From NCBI GenBank assembly GCA_046347195.1, contig JAXMGQ010000023.1, positions 1-64,000 on the forward strand: 64,000 nucleotides of DNA, read 5' to 3'. Position numbers and translations under genes: made by a program. The notes under the pieces are model-generated. The model had not been told where the DNA came from. It ran no database searches and saw only the letters and a list, made by a program, of their open reading frames with translations. Source of the stretch: TMP-86 sp046347195 (GTDB lineage: Bacteria > Pseudomonadota > Gammaproteobacteria > Steroidobacterales > Steroidobacteraceae). Positions 42,190-51,321 of the stretch are shown here, one piece after another. Numbering within the stretch: position 1 is the stretch's first letter; each line of letters begins with the position of its first letter.

Positions 42190-44361
42190 ATGAATCTGCA
42201 CCGGTCCACGCTTCGCACCATCGCGGTTCTCATGCTGGGGGGCGCCTGCCGCTTCACGGCTGCGGCGGCTGCTCTGCCGGCCGATGTCGACCACGCTCGG
42301 CTGAGGGCAGCGGATGCCGAGCCCGGCAACTGGTTCACCGGCGGGCGCGATGCGCAGGGAAGCTACTTCTCGCCGCTGGTGCAGATCAACGCGGGCAACG
42401 TGGGCAGGCTGGGATATGCGTGGGAGTACCGCCCGGGCACCCATCGCGGCATGCAGGCCACCCCGCTGGTGGTCGACGGGCGCCTGTACACCTCGGGGAA
42501 CTGGGGACGGGTATATGCGCTGGATGCGAAGACCGGTGCGGAGCTGTGGCGCTATGACCCCGAAGTCGACATGCAGTGGAGCCGGTTCGCCTGCTGCGAT
42601 GTGGTGAACCGCGGGGTCGCGTTGTGGAAGGGGCGCGTCTACGTCGGGTCCACCGATGGTTTCCTGCACGCCATCGATGCGCGTGATGGTCATCGCCTGT
42701 GGAAGGTGGACACGCTGACGCCGGAGGATCGCGCCCGTCACCGGCCCTACACCATTTCCGGCGCGCCCCAGGTGGCCGGCAACGTGGTGGTCATCGGCAA
42801 TGGCGGCGCGGATTTCGGCGTGCGGGGTTTCCTGAGTGCCTGGGACCTCGAGACCGGCCGGCTGGCTTGGCGCTTCTACATCGTGCCGCGCGATCCTGCC
42901 AAGGGTCCCCAGGACCAGCCGCATCTGCGCGCAGCTGCGGCCACCTGGGACCCGAAGGGCGACTGGTCGCTGGGCGGCGGCGGAACGGCCTGGGATGGCC
43001 TGGCCTACGATGCCGACCTCGATCTGGTCTACGCGGGCACGGGCAATGCCTCACCCTACAACTGGAAGGAGCGCTCACCGCGCGGCGGCGACAACCTGTA
43101 CCTCGCCTCGGTGGTGGCGATCCACGCGAAGACGGGGCGCCTGGCCTGGCATTTCCAGGAAGTGCCGGGCGAGAACTGGGACTACACCTCCACGGCGAAG
43201 ATGATCCTGGCCGACCTCGACATCCAGGGGCATCGCCGCAAGGTGCTGATGCACGCCCCCAAGGACGGCTTCTTCTACGTGCTCGATCGCACCAATGGCC
43301 GCTTCATCAGTGGCAAGCCGTTCACGTACGTGAACTGGACGACGGGGCTCGATGCGAAGACGGGACGGCCCGCGCGCAGCGCGGCGGCGGATTACACCAC
43401 GGGCGCGAAGCTCATCGTCCCCGGCATGGCAGGCGCGCACAACTGGATGCCGATGTCATTCAGTCCGCTGACGGGTCTCGTCTACCTCCCGGTGATCGAG
43501 GCGCCGTGGGTGTTCTTCGATACCCGTCACTCGCGCGCCGGGCTCATCGAGGGGCAGTTCACGGTGGCGAGCGTGCCGCCGGAGTTCTACGACGCCGCGG
43601 CCATGGCGCCGATGTTCGGTCCGCTGCCTCCGCTCGCGGAACTGCAGAAGACCGTGCCCGTGCCGGCGCGCACCGGTGGCCGCGTGCGTGCCTGGGATCC
43701 GGTGCGCCAGGTCGCCGTGTGGGAACAGCCCGGAGCCGGCTTCTGGGATGGCGGCATCCTGTCCACGGCCGGGAATCTCGTGATCCGCGGCGACACCGAG
43801 GGTTTCCTGAACGTCTATGCGGCCGACGACGGCCGGAAGCTAGCGCGCCTGGAAGTGGGCACTTCCATCATGGCGGCGCCCTCCACCTACAGTGTCGATG
43901 GCGAGCAGTACATCGTGGTCATGGCGGGATTTGGTGGCGGCGGGGCGGGCGTGCCCTTCGCGCCGGATTCGGCCGCCTACCGGTACGGCAATGAAAGCCG
44001 CATCATCGCCTTCAAGCTGGGTGGGGGCGCCGTTCCCCGGCCGCCGGCATTGGCCGATCAACCCTTCGCGCAGCCGCCACCACGCGAAGGCACGCCGGAG
44101 CAAGTCGCGGCCGGAGAAGTGCTGTACACACGGTACTGCTCGCGTTGCCATGCGATGGGGCGCGGGTTGATTCCGGACCTGCGGCGGCTGAAGCCCGAGC
44201 TGCACGCGATGTTCGCGGACATCGTGCTGCGCGGTGCACTCAAGCCGCTGGGGATGGGCCAATTCGACGATGTGCTCTCGCCCGAGGACCTGAAGGCCAT
44301 CCACGCCTACGTCCTCGAGCAGTCCTGGCAGGCCTTCGAGGCGCAGCGCGCCACCCATTGA
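42190..44361 (+). CDS. PQQ-dependent quinohaemoprotein alcohol dehydrogenase with C-terminal cytochrome c domain
   Basis: 723-residue periplasmic alcohol dehydrogenase. A signal peptide covers about residues 1-27. The eight-bladed propeller has repeated tryptophan-docking motifs (e.g. LDAKTGAELWRYDPEV), the vicinal disulfide Cys135-Cys136 in RFACCDVVNRG, and the catalytic Asp331 in GENWDYTS. Residue +2 is Thr333, not the extra Asp of lanthanide XoxF/ExaF enzymes, so a calcium form is expected. A C-terminal cytochrome c motif CSRCH (Cys650, 653, His654) makes it a type II quinohaemoprotein. ATG 42190 has AGGAGAAGG upstream. No PQQ synthesis genes are present in the window. Confidence 0.93.
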   Translation: MNLHRSTLRTIAVLMLGGACRFTAAAAALPADVDHARLRAADAEPGNWFTGGRDAQGSYFSPLVQINAGNVGRLGYAWEYRPGTHRGMQATPLVVDGRLYTSGNWGRVYALDAKTGAELWRYDPEVDMQWSRFACCDVVNRGVALWKGRVYVGSTDGFLHAIDARDGHRLWKVDTLTPEDRARHRPYTISGAPQVAGNVVVIGNGGADFGVRGFLSAWDLETGRLAWRFYIVPRDPAKGPQDQPHLRAAAATWDPKGDWSLGGGGTAWDGLAYDADLDLVYAGTGNASPYNWKERSPRGGDNLYLASVVAIHAKTGRLAWHFQEVPGENWDYTSTAKMILADLDIQGHRRKVLMHAPKDGFFYVLDRTNGRFISGKPFTYVNWTTGLDAKTGRPARSAAADYTTGAKLIVPGMAGAHNWMPMSFSPLTGLVYLPVIEAPWVFFDTRHSRAGLIEGQFTVASVPPEFYDAAAMAPMFGPLPPLAELQKTVPVPARTGGRVRAWDPVRQVAVWEQPGAGFWDGGILSTAGNLVIRGDTEGFLNVYAADDGRKLARLEVGTSIMAAPSTYSVDGEQYIVVMAGFGGGGAGVPFAPDSAAYRYGNESRIIAFKLGGGAVPRPPALADQPFAQPPPREGTPEQVAAGEVLYTRYCSRCHAMGRGLIPDLRRLKPELHAMFADIVLRGALKPLGMGQFDDVLSPEDLKAIHAYVLEQSWQAFEAQRATH

Positions 44362-44385
44362 CGCGCTGCTGGCCTCGCCGTGCCA

Positions 44386-46059
44386 TCAGGCGCCGGCCTC
44401 CGCCAGTCGCACCTGGTTGCGGCCCGAGCGCTTGGCCGCATACACGGCTTCATCCGCGCGGGAGATCAGCTCCTGGCCCCAGCGGCCTTCCGTCTCGCTG
44501 GCTGCGATGCCGATGCTGCAGGTCATCCGGATCGGCGCGCCGAAGCCCTCGATGCGCACTTCCGCGACGCGCGTGCGGATGCGCTCGGCGATGGGCTGCG
44601 CGGCCGCGGCATCGGCGCTGCTCAGCATCACCACGAACTCCTCGCCGCCCCAACGGCCGATGACATCCGACTGGCGCAGCTCGGCCTGGATCGGGGCGAT
44701 GATGGCGCGCAGGCAGGCATCGCCCGCCGGATGCCCGAAGGAGTCGTTGATCAGCTTGAAGTGATCCAGGTCGATGAACAGGATGGACAGCGGCAGCCCG
44801 CGTGCGCGGGCGCGCAGACCCGCGGCTTCCAGGCGCTCCACCAGCGAGCGCCGGTTGAGCACGCCGGTGAGCGAGTCGGTCTGTGCGCGCCGCTCGGCCT
44901 CGGACAAGGCCAGTCGCTGCTCGCGCAGCCGGTCGGCGACGCCCAGTGCGATCACGACGCCCGCGGCCACCATCGACAGCGGCAGGGCGAAGTAGTACAG
45001 CATCCGACTGGTGTCCTCCGGCGCATCGGCCAGCAGGAACACGGTGGTCGCGATGGTGCAGGCCTCGAGCAGGGTCCAGGCCAGCAGGAACCAGCCCGCG
45101 GCCCGCGAGCCGCGCCGCCAGGCAAGCAGGGCGACGATCAGCGTGAACACCGCCGTCGCCAGGAAGATGAGATTGCCGGCGGCGTTCACCCAGGGGCCGA
45201 AGCCGATGGACTTGGCCGCGTTCGCCGCCGTCAGGACGACGAACAGCAGCGCGAGCCAGCCGTAGATGGCGTAGATCCGCGGTGAGAAGTGCCTGAGGTC
45301 GGCGATCTCGCGGACGAACAGGCAGGAGATCGCGCCGCTGAGGGCGGCGGGGACGTTCCAGGCATGAGTTCCGAAACGCAGCCCGGCGGACAGCCATGGC
45401 CAGTCGAACCCCGGACCTGTCAGGTACGCCAGGTACAGCGACTGCAGCAGGAACAGGCTCCCGTACAGCACGAACAGGCGGTCCTTGAGCACCAGCCAGA
45501 TCAGCAGCGCCGCGAGCGCCATGGCCGCCAGCGCACCGAACGCGAGCTCGACCATGCGCGCCTGCTCGGCACCGCGCGCCAGCGCCAGCGGCAGCGTCGT
45601 GGACGTGATGCGCAGCTCCTGCAGCCCGCGCTCGCCGCCGTCGAGCTTCAGCAGCAGGGGACTTGCGGGGGTCCGTTCGGACACGATGTAGGCCCGATCG
45701 ACGCTGCCGCGAAACGTCGACCACTGGGCCGCGAGCGGCGCGCTTCGGACCTGGCCGCCCTGATCGACGAACACCTCGATGCGGGCGCTGCGCGCGGCGT
45801 GTACGACCAGGGCTGGCAGGTCGGCGAGGAGGCCGGTATCACCGCTCACACGGATCCAGTGCGCACCCGGTTGGCGGGGCGGGGCCTCCGGCAGGAACGG
45901 GCGAAAGCCATCACCCGGGCGGGGAAGGATCAGCGCGTCGGCGGAATCCCCGGGGCTCGCCGGCGCCGCGGAAAGCTCCAACGGCTGGCCGTGGGCGGCG
46001 AAGCTGAACGACATCGCGACCAGCACTGCTCTGATGCCGATGTGCTTCCATTCCCGCAC
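44386..46059 (-). CDS. Membrane diguanylate cyclase with 7TM-DISM sensor region
   Basis: 557-residue signalling protein. A signal-like N-terminus is followed by an extracytoplasmic 7TMR-DISMED2-like domain (about 30-170, with HWIRVSGDTG), seven hydrophobic helices (about 175-375), a short linker (ERRAQTDSLTGVLNRR) and a GGDEF domain. The active-site motif is GGEEF at 471-475, and the inhibitory I-site RQSD lies five residues before it, so it should make c-di-GMP under product control. The ligand is unknown. It is convergent with the PQQ dehydrogenase. Confidence 0.93.
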   Translation of the reverse strand: MREWKHIGIRAVLVAMSFSFAAHGQPLELSAAPASPGDSADALILPRPGDGFRPFLPEAPPRQPGAHWIRVSGDTGLLADLPALVVHAARSARIEVFVDQGGQVRSAPLAAQWSTFRGSVDRAYIVSERTPASPLLLKLDGGERGLQELRITSTTLPLALARGAEQARMVELAFGALAAMALAALLIWLVLKDRLFVLYGSLFLLQSLYLAYLTGPGFDWPWLSAGLRFGTHAWNVPAALSGAISCLFVREIADLRHFSPRIYAIYGWLALLFVVLTAANAAKSIGFGPWVNAAGNLIFLATAVFTLIVALLAWRRGSRAAGWFLLAWTLLEACTIATTVFLLADAPEDTSRMLYYFALPLSMVAAGVVIALGVADRLREQRLALSEAERRAQTDSLTGVLNRRSLVERLEAAGLRARARGLPLSILFIDLDHFKLINDSFGHPAGDACLRAIIAPIQAELRQSDVIGRWGGEEFVVMLSSADAAAAQPIAERIRTRVAEVRIEGFGAPIRMTCSIGIAASETEGRWGQELISRADEAVYAAKRSGRNQVRLAEAGA

Positions 46060-46096
46060 GCTGCCGCTCCCGGTTCTTCTGATCCCGCTGGCATCA

Positions 46097-46210
46097 TCAT
46101 ACCGCCAAGGCGCGATGGCCGTGGGAACCCACGAGCGCCGGGCCCGCGAACCATGCCAGCGCCAGCAGCACCGCGAGCAGCAGCGGGATCCTGCGCAAGG
46201 GGCGGTTCAC
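46097..46210 (-). CDS. possible 37-residue single-helix membrane microprotein
   Basis: A GTG at 46210 overlaps the aminotransferase stop by 4 nt (GTGA), the same coupling geometry used through this operon. It encodes 37 residues: a basic start VNRPLRRIP, one hydrophobic helix LLLAVLLALAWFAGPALV and a short tail with two His. No family is recognised. It could be an accessory peptide to the upstream permease, or chance. Evidence is only coupling and the basic-hydrophobic pattern. Confidence 0.35.
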   Translation of the reverse strand: MNRPLRRIPLLLAVLLALAWFAGPALVGSHGHRALAV

Positions 46211-47556
46211 CGTCCGATGTCCGCGAGCGCGGCGCGCACCGACTCGGCGAAGATCGAGACGATCTCGGCGAGCTGCTCGCGCGTGGTGATGTACGGTGGC
46301 GCGAGGATCACCGCATCGCCGCGGCTGCCATCGACGTTCCCCGAGATGGGGTAGCACATGAGACCGCGCTGGTTGCCGTGCCGGCCGATGCGCGCGGACA
46401 GCATCTGCGCCGGGTCGAATGGCGCCTTGCTGGCGCGGTCGGCGACGAATTCCACGCCGGCGAAGAAGCCCCGCCCGCGGATGTCGCCCACCGCCTCGAT
46501 GCCGGCGAGCGACTCGCGCAGCAGGGCCTGCAGCACCTCGCCTTCGCTGCGCACGCGCGCCACCAGCCCCTCGCGCTGCACGATGCGCTGCACGGCGGCG
46601 CCGGCTGCGCAGGCCGCCGTGTGCGCGGTGAAGGTGTGGCCGGTCAGCGGGCCGCCATCATGGCGCACCAGTTCCTTCAGGATGAAATCCTGGTACACCG
46701 CCGCGCCCAGCGGCAGGTAGCCACCGCCGAGGCCCTTGGCGATGGACATGATGTCGGGCACCACGCCATCGTGCTCCAGCGCGCGCCAGGTGCCGCAGCG
46801 AGCGGAACCACACATGACCTCGTCCGCGATCATCAGCACGCCGTGGCGCGTGCAGATCTCACGGATGCGCTGCGCGTAGCCTTGCGGGGCGGGCACCACG
46901 CCGCCCGCGGCGCCCACCACGGGCTCGAAGATGAACGCCGCGACGTTCGAGGCGCCGAGGCGCAGGATCTCGGCTTCCAGTTCGGCTGCGCAATGCTCGG
47001 CGAGGCGGGATGGATCGACGCCCACCGGCGGACGGTAGGCATTGACGGTGGAGAGGAACGAGGCCTCGATGAGCGCGCCCTCGAAGGGCGCGCGGCGCGA
47101 GGCAAAGTCCGATACCGACAGCGCGCCCAGGGTGTTGCCGTGCCAGGAGCGCCGGCGCGAGATGAAGCGCCGGCGCGAATGCTCGCCACGGGCATGGTGG
47201 TACTGCAGCGCCAGCTTGAGCGCGGATTCCACCGCCTCGGAGCCACCGGAGACGAACACGATGGCCGTCAGGCCGTGACCGCAGTTCTGCGCGATCTGCG
47301 CGCTGAGTTCCTCTTGCGGTGCGCTCGTGAAACTGTAGCGGTAGCCGTGCGCGATGCGATCGAGCTGCGCCTTGATCGCCTCGTTCACCTCCGGGTGGCT
47401 GTGACCCAGGCAGTACACGGCGGGGCCGCCGGAGGCGTCGATGTAGCGCCGGCCGGTGGTGTCCCAGACGTGGATGCCCTGGCCATGCGAGACGCGGGGC
47501 AGTGCACCCTTGGTGGTCACATCTGCGGCCCAGGAGTTGTCGTTCTGCTTCTTCAT
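46207..47556 (-). CDS. Class III PLP-dependent aminotransferase (omega-amino acid type)
   Basis: 449-residue fold-type I aminotransferase from ATG 47556, which overlaps the permease stop (ATGA). It shows the entry block YIDASGGPAVYCLGHSHPEV, VSGGSEAVESALKLALQY, the PLP aspartate in LMIADEVMCGSARCGTW and the Schiff-base lysine in IMSIAKGLGGGYLPL. Members of this branch act on amines distal to the carboxylate. Its place behind an amino acid permease and an IclR regulator, and opposite an aldehyde dehydrogenase, implies that it yields a semialdehyde. Exact substrate unknown. Confidence 0.9.
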   Translation of the reverse strand: MKKQNDNSWAADVTTKGALPRVSHGQGIHVWDTTGRRYIDASGGPAVYCLGHSHPEVNEAIKAQLDRIAHGYRYSFTSAPQEELSAQIAQNCGHGLTAIVFVSGGSEAVESALKLALQYHHARGEHSRRRFISRRRSWHGNTLGALSVSDFASRRAPFEGALIEASFLSTVNAYRPPVGVDPSRLAEHCAAELEAEILRLGASNVAAFIFEPVVGAAGGVVPAPQGYAQRIREICTRHGVLMIADEVMCGSARCGTWRALEHDGVVPDIMSIAKGLGGGYLPLGAAVYQDFILKELVRHDGGPLTGHTFTAHTAACAAGAAVQRIVQREGLVARVRSEGEVLQALLRESLAGIEAVGDIRGRGFFAGVEFVADRASKAPFDPAQMLSARIGRHGNQRGLMCYPISGNVDGSRGDAVILAPPYITTREQLAEIVSIFAESVRAALADIGR

Positions 47557-48857
47557 CGATGCACCTTGCGCGTGATGGCATACACCGGTACGCCGGCCAG
47601 CAACAGCCCGAATCCCCACAGCACGGCGCTCTCGCCCGCGCCGATGATGGCCCACAGCGAATAGGCCAGCGCCGCCAGCGCAATCGCCGCCAGGGGGAGC
47701 GATGGGCGTACTTCGCCGGGCAACCGTCCGGTGAATTGCAGGCGCAGCAGCGCGAGCGCGCACAGCGTGTACATGACCAGGCACGAGGTCGTCGACAGCA
47801 GGATCATGAAGGTGAAGATATCCACCATCGACTTGCTGAGGTTCATCAGGATCAGCGCGCTGACCAGCAGGCTCCCGGCGATCATCGCCCGGTCAGGCGT
47901 GTTGCGTGCCGACACTCGGGCGAAGAACTGCGGGAACACGCCGTTGCGCGCCATGGCGCAGGGCAACTCGCCCTGCAGCAGGATCCATCCGTTGAGGCAG
48001 CCGAAGGCGCTGATCGCGGCGAAGGCGGCGAGCAGTCGGGCGGCGGGTTCGCCCCAGAACATTCGCGCCACGTCGGCGAACGGCGCGGTGGAGGCCTTCA
48101 GTTGCGCCGTGGGCAGCAGGATGAGCACCGCGCCACAGGCCAGCACGTAGATCAGCGCGGTGCCGAAGGTCCCGGCGAGCGTGGCACGCGGGATGGTGCG
48201 GGCAGGGTCCACCACCTTGTCGGCCGGGATGGTGGCTGACTCGAGGCCGAGCAGGCCCCACAGCGTCAGCGTCGCCGCCGCGGTCACGCCGTGCAGGGTG
48301 ACGGGAATGGCGGCGTTGCGGGCGAAGTCCTCGGCATGGATGGAGAACAGTGCGAGGCCGGCGATGGCGAGCAGCGGCAGCACCTTCATCACCGTGGTGA
48401 CGTTCTGCACCCAGGCGCTGGCGCGGAGGCCGCGGCAGTTCACCAACGTCAGCAGCCACAGGATGCAGAGCGTGAGCGTGGCCGAGGACCCGGGGATGCG
48501 GTTCAGTTGCGGCGCGAGCGAGGTGAGGTAGGCGACGCCGCCCGTGGCGATGCTCACGTTGCCCACCCAGATCGACACCCAGTAGCCCCACGCGACGATG
48601 AAGGCCACGAATGGGCCGAAGGCCTCCTCGGTGTACGCATAAGGTCCCCCGGCGCGCGGGAAGGCGCGCGCCAGGCGCGAGAACACCACGGCGAGGGCCA
48701 GCGCGCCGGCGGCGGTGAAGCCCCAGGCGATGAGGCTCGCCAGGCCGTACTCGGCGAGCGAAGAGGGCAACAGGAAGATGCCCGAGCCGATGGTATTGCC
48801 CACCACCAGCGCGACGCAGGTGAAGAACCCGATGCGATGCGGGGCGGCGGCGCTCAT
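47553..48857 (-). CDS. APC-superfamily amino acid/polyamine permease
   Basis: 434-residue inner-membrane transporter from ATG 48857. It starts with IGFFTCVALVVGNTIGSGIF, the APC TM1 signature GNTIGSGIFLLP, and has about 12 hydrophobic helices with FPRAGGPYAYTEEAFGPF between TM2 and TM3. The pattern is close to the AdiC/PotE-type basic amino acid/polyamine group. ATGA overlaps join it to the upstream iclR-type gene and the downstream aminotransferase. It probably imports the substrate of this catabolic cluster. Confidence 0.91.
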   Translation of the reverse strand: MSAAAPHRIGFFTCVALVVGNTIGSGIFLLPSSLAEYGLASLIAWGFTAAGALALAVVFSRLARAFPRAGGPYAYTEEAFGPFVAFIVAWGYWVSIWVGNVSIATGGVAYLTSLAPQLNRIPGSSATLTLCILWLLTLVNCRGLRASAWVQNVTTVMKVLPLLAIAGLALFSIHAEDFARNAAIPVTLHGVTAAATLTLWGLLGLESATIPADKVVDPARTIPRATLAGTFGTALIYVLACGAVLILLPTAQLKASTAPFADVARMFWGEPAARLLAAFAAISAFGCLNGWILLQGELPCAMARNGVFPQFFARVSARNTPDRAMIAGSLLVSALILMNLSKSMVDIFTFMILLSTTSCLVMYTLCALALLRLQFTGRLPGEVRPSLPLAAIALAALAYSLWAIIGAGESAVLWGFGLLLAGVPVYAITRKVHR

Positions 48858-49705
48858 GCGTTCATGCCGACATGGGCCAGGACGCGCTCGATCTCCGCCT
48901 GCGCCCGTCGCAGCGCCGGCAGAATGCGTTGCTGCACCTGGGTGCGGCTGTCGGCGTGGTGCTGCAGGCTCACGTTCAGCCCGGCAAGCACCGCGCCGCC
49001 CCGGCCGCGGATCGGCACGGCCACCGAGCACAGCCCGAGCTCGAGTTCGCGGGCGACCACGCAGTAGCCCTGCCGGCGCACCTTGCCGATCTCCGCCCTC
49101 AGGGCACGCGCGGTGCACAGGGTGTGCGCGGTGATGGGCGCCAGGTGCGCCCGCGCCAGCCACGCATCGAGCTGCGCATCGGTGAGGCCGGCGAGCAGCA
49201 CCCGCCCCATCGAGGCCGCGTAGGCCGGCAGGCGCGCCCCGACGCCCAGCGCCACGGTCATGATGCGGCTCACCGGCACGCGCGCCACGTAGACGATCTG
49301 CTCCCCATCGAGCACCGACATCGAAGAGGACTCCTGCACCTCGCGCACCAGCCTCTCCATGGAGGGCAATGCGAGCTCGGGCAGGCGCGAGGCCGAGAGG
49401 TAGCCGAATCCCAGCTCGAGCACACGGGGCGTGAGGCGGAACTGCCGGCCCAGCGCCTCGACGTAGCCCAGGTGCTCGAGGGTGATCAGGCTCCGGCGCA
49501 CCACGGCGCGCGCAAGGCCGGTGAGCGCGGCGATCTGCGACTGACTGAGCAGGGCGTGGTCGGCATCGAAGGCGCGGATGACCTGCAGGCCGCGCGCCAG
49601 CGACTGCACGTAGTCGGGGCTGTCCTCGACGGAAAGGGGATGGGCCACGCGCCCGGGCCGGGCGATTGACAGCGGCGCGGGATTGGCTCGTAATGATGTG
49701 CGCAT
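48854..49705 (-). CDS. IclR-family transcriptional regulator (PcaR/PobR-like)
   Basis: 283-residue regulator with an N-terminal winged HTH (DYVQSLARGLQVIRAFDADH, LSQSQIAALTGLARAVVRRS) and a C-terminal IclR ligand domain (LVREVQESSSMSVLDGEQIV). The YVQSLARGL opening is typical of the PcaR/PcaU/PobR branch, which controls aromatic and CoA-transferase pathways. The start may be ATG 49705 or GTG 49648; the later one would free the operator from coding sequence. It is divergent from the aldehyde dehydrogenase gene across a 47-bp gap holding a pair of PcaR-like boxes, so autoregulation is likely. Confidence 0.9.
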   Translation of the reverse strand: MRTSLRANPAPLSIARPGRVAHPLSVEDSPDYVQSLARGLQVIRAFDADHALLSQSQIAALTGLARAVVRRSLITLEHLGYVEALGRQFRLTPRVLELGFGYLSASRLPELALPSMERLVREVQESSSMSVLDGEQIVYVARVPVSRIMTVALGVGARLPAYAASMGRVLLAGLTDAQLDAWLARAHLAPITAHTLCTARALRAEIGKVRRQGYCVVARELELGLCSVAVPIRGRGGAVLAGLNVSLQHHADSRTQVQQRILPALRRAQAEIERVLAHVGMNA

Positions 49706-49731
49706 GTCGAATTAATGTTCGCATAGCGCAC
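49698..49731. promoter_or_regulatory. inverted pair of TTCG-N5-CGCAC boxes, probable IclR-family operator
   Basis: Plus strand 49718-49731 reads TTCGCATAGCGCAC. The minus strand of 49698-49711 reads TTCGACATGCGCAC. Both fit TTCG-N5-CGCAC and are separated by 6 bp. The Pseudomonas PcaR box as I recall it, GTTCGATAATCGCAC, has the same outer blocks and spacing. One box lies over the regulator's own start, the other 22 bp before the aldehyde dehydrogenase ATG. Confidence 0.65.
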
Positions 49732-49752
49732 AGAACAACTCAAGGTCAACGC

Positions 49753-51321
49753 ATGTCGTACAAGCTCACCTACGCCACCATGTTCTCCCCGCCGGACACG
49801 CTGCACAGCGCCTACGAGGCCGCGGTCGCGCGCGTGCGCGGCTCGCTGGGAGGCAGCCATGCGCTGTACCTGAATGGCCAGGATCTCGCCGGCGCGGGCA
49901 CGATCGAGAAGCGCAACCCTGCCAATGAGGACCAAGCCCTCGGCCAGTTCGCGAAGGCCGATGTCGCGCAGATGAACGCCGCGGTGGCCGCGGCGAGCGC
50001 CGCGCGGGACTCCTGGGCTGCCACGCCCGCCGCCAGGCGCATCGAACTGTCACGCCGGGTGGCCACGCTCATCGAGGAGCGCGTCTATGCCATCGCCGCG
50101 GCGCTCACGCTGGAAGTGGGCAAGAACCGCATGGAGGCGCTGGGCGAGGCGCAGGAGGCGGCGGATTTCTTCTCCGGCTATGCGGCGGACTTCGAGAAGA
50201 ACGCCGGCTACGTGCACGGGTTGCCCGATGATCCGCTGGCGGGGTGGAAGTCCCACAACCGCAGCACGCTCAAGCCCTACGGGGTCTGGGCGGTGATTGC
50301 CCCGTTCAACTTTCCCCTGGCGCTGGCCAGCGGCCCCGTGGCCGCCGCACTGGTGACCGGCAACTGCGTGGTGCTCAAGGGCTCCGTGGAGACGCCCTGG
50401 GCGGGGCGCCTGCTCGCCGACTGCATCCGCGATGCGGGTTATCCGCCCGGCGTGTTCAACTATCTCTGCGGCGATGGAAGCGATGTGGGCGCGCAACTCG
50501 TCGCCCACCGCGATGTCGCGGGCATCACCTTCACCGGCTCCTATGCGGTGGGCATGTCCATTCACCGGCAGATGGTGGCCGGCCCCTGGGCCCGCCCCTG
50601 CATCGCCGAGATGGGTGGCAAGAACGCCTGCATCGTCACCGCGAATGCGGATCTCGAGCGCGCGGTACCCGGCATCCTGCGCTCGGCCTTCGGCATGGGC
50701 GGGCAGAAGTGCTCGGCCCTGTCGCGCCTGTACGTCGAGGCCGCCGTGGCCGATGCGCTGGTGGAGAAGCTGGTCCAGCGCATCAACGCGATGCGCGTGG
50801 CCGATCCCACGCTGCGCGCCACGGAGCTGGGGCCGGTGATCTCCGCGCGGGCGGCGAGCCAGTACGAGGACTACTGCGCGAGCCTGCGTTCGCCGGGCTC
50901 GCGCGTGCATTGCGGCGGCCAGCGGCTGCGGGAGGGGGACCTGGCGCGCGGACACTTCGTGGCGCCAACGCTGGCGGAGTCGCCCCCGGATCATCCGCTG
51001 TTCTCGCACGAGATGTTCCTGCCCATCCTCATGATGGCGCGGGTGAAGAGCCTCTCCGAGGCCATCGACCGCGCGAATGACTCGCCGCTGGGTCTCACGG
51101 CTGGCTGCTACGGCAACGCTGCGGAAGTCGCGGAGTTCGAACGGCGCATCGAGGCGGGGGTCATCTACGTGAACCGGCCGCAGGGGTCGACCACCGGCGC
51201 CTGGCCCGGCTACCAGGCCTTTGCCGGCTGGAAGGGCTCGAGCTCCACCGGCAAGGCCATCGGTTCGTTCTACTACCTGCCGCAGTACCTGCGCGAACAA
51301 TCGCTCACCTGGGTGGAGTGA
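49753..51321 (+). CDS. NAD(P)-dependent aldehyde dehydrogenase, delta-1-pyrroline-5-carboxylate dehydrogenase-like
   Basis: 522-residue ALDH from ATG 49753. The catalytic cysteine is in GMGGQKCSALSRLYV and the general-base glutamate in IAEMGGKNA; the NAD-binding TFTGSYAVGMSIH is present. The sequence style (KPYGVWAVIAPFNFPLALAS, NFPLALASGPVAAAL) resembles RocA/P5C dehydrogenases. In context it would oxidise a semialdehyde made by either class III aminotransferase, giving a carboxylate for the CoA-transferase encoded next. The start codon follows AAGGTC and the regulator operator. Its stop overlaps the next gene. Confidence 0.9.
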   Translation: MSYKLTYATMFSPPDTLHSAYEAAVARVRGSLGGSHALYLNGQDLAGAGTIEKRNPANEDQALGQFAKADVAQMNAAVAAASAARDSWAATPAARRIELSRRVATLIEERVYAIAAALTLEVGKNRMEALGEAQEAADFFSGYAADFEKNAGYVHGLPDDPLAGWKSHNRSTLKPYGVWAVIAPFNFPLALASGPVAAALVTGNCVVLKGSVETPWAGRLLADCIRDAGYPPGVFNYLCGDGSDVGAQLVAHRDVAGITFTGSYAVGMSIHRQMVAGPWARPCIAEMGGKNACIVTANADLERAVPGILRSAFGMGGQKCSALSRLYVEAAVADALVEKLVQRINAMRVADPTLRATELGPVISARAASQYEDYCASLRSPGSRVHCGGQRLREGDLARGHFVAPTLAESPPDHPLFSHEMFLPILMMARVKSLSEAIDRANDSPLGLTAGCYGNAAEVAEFERRIEAGVIYVNRPQGSTTGAWPGYQAFAGWKGSSSTGKAIGSFYYLPQYLREQSLTWVE

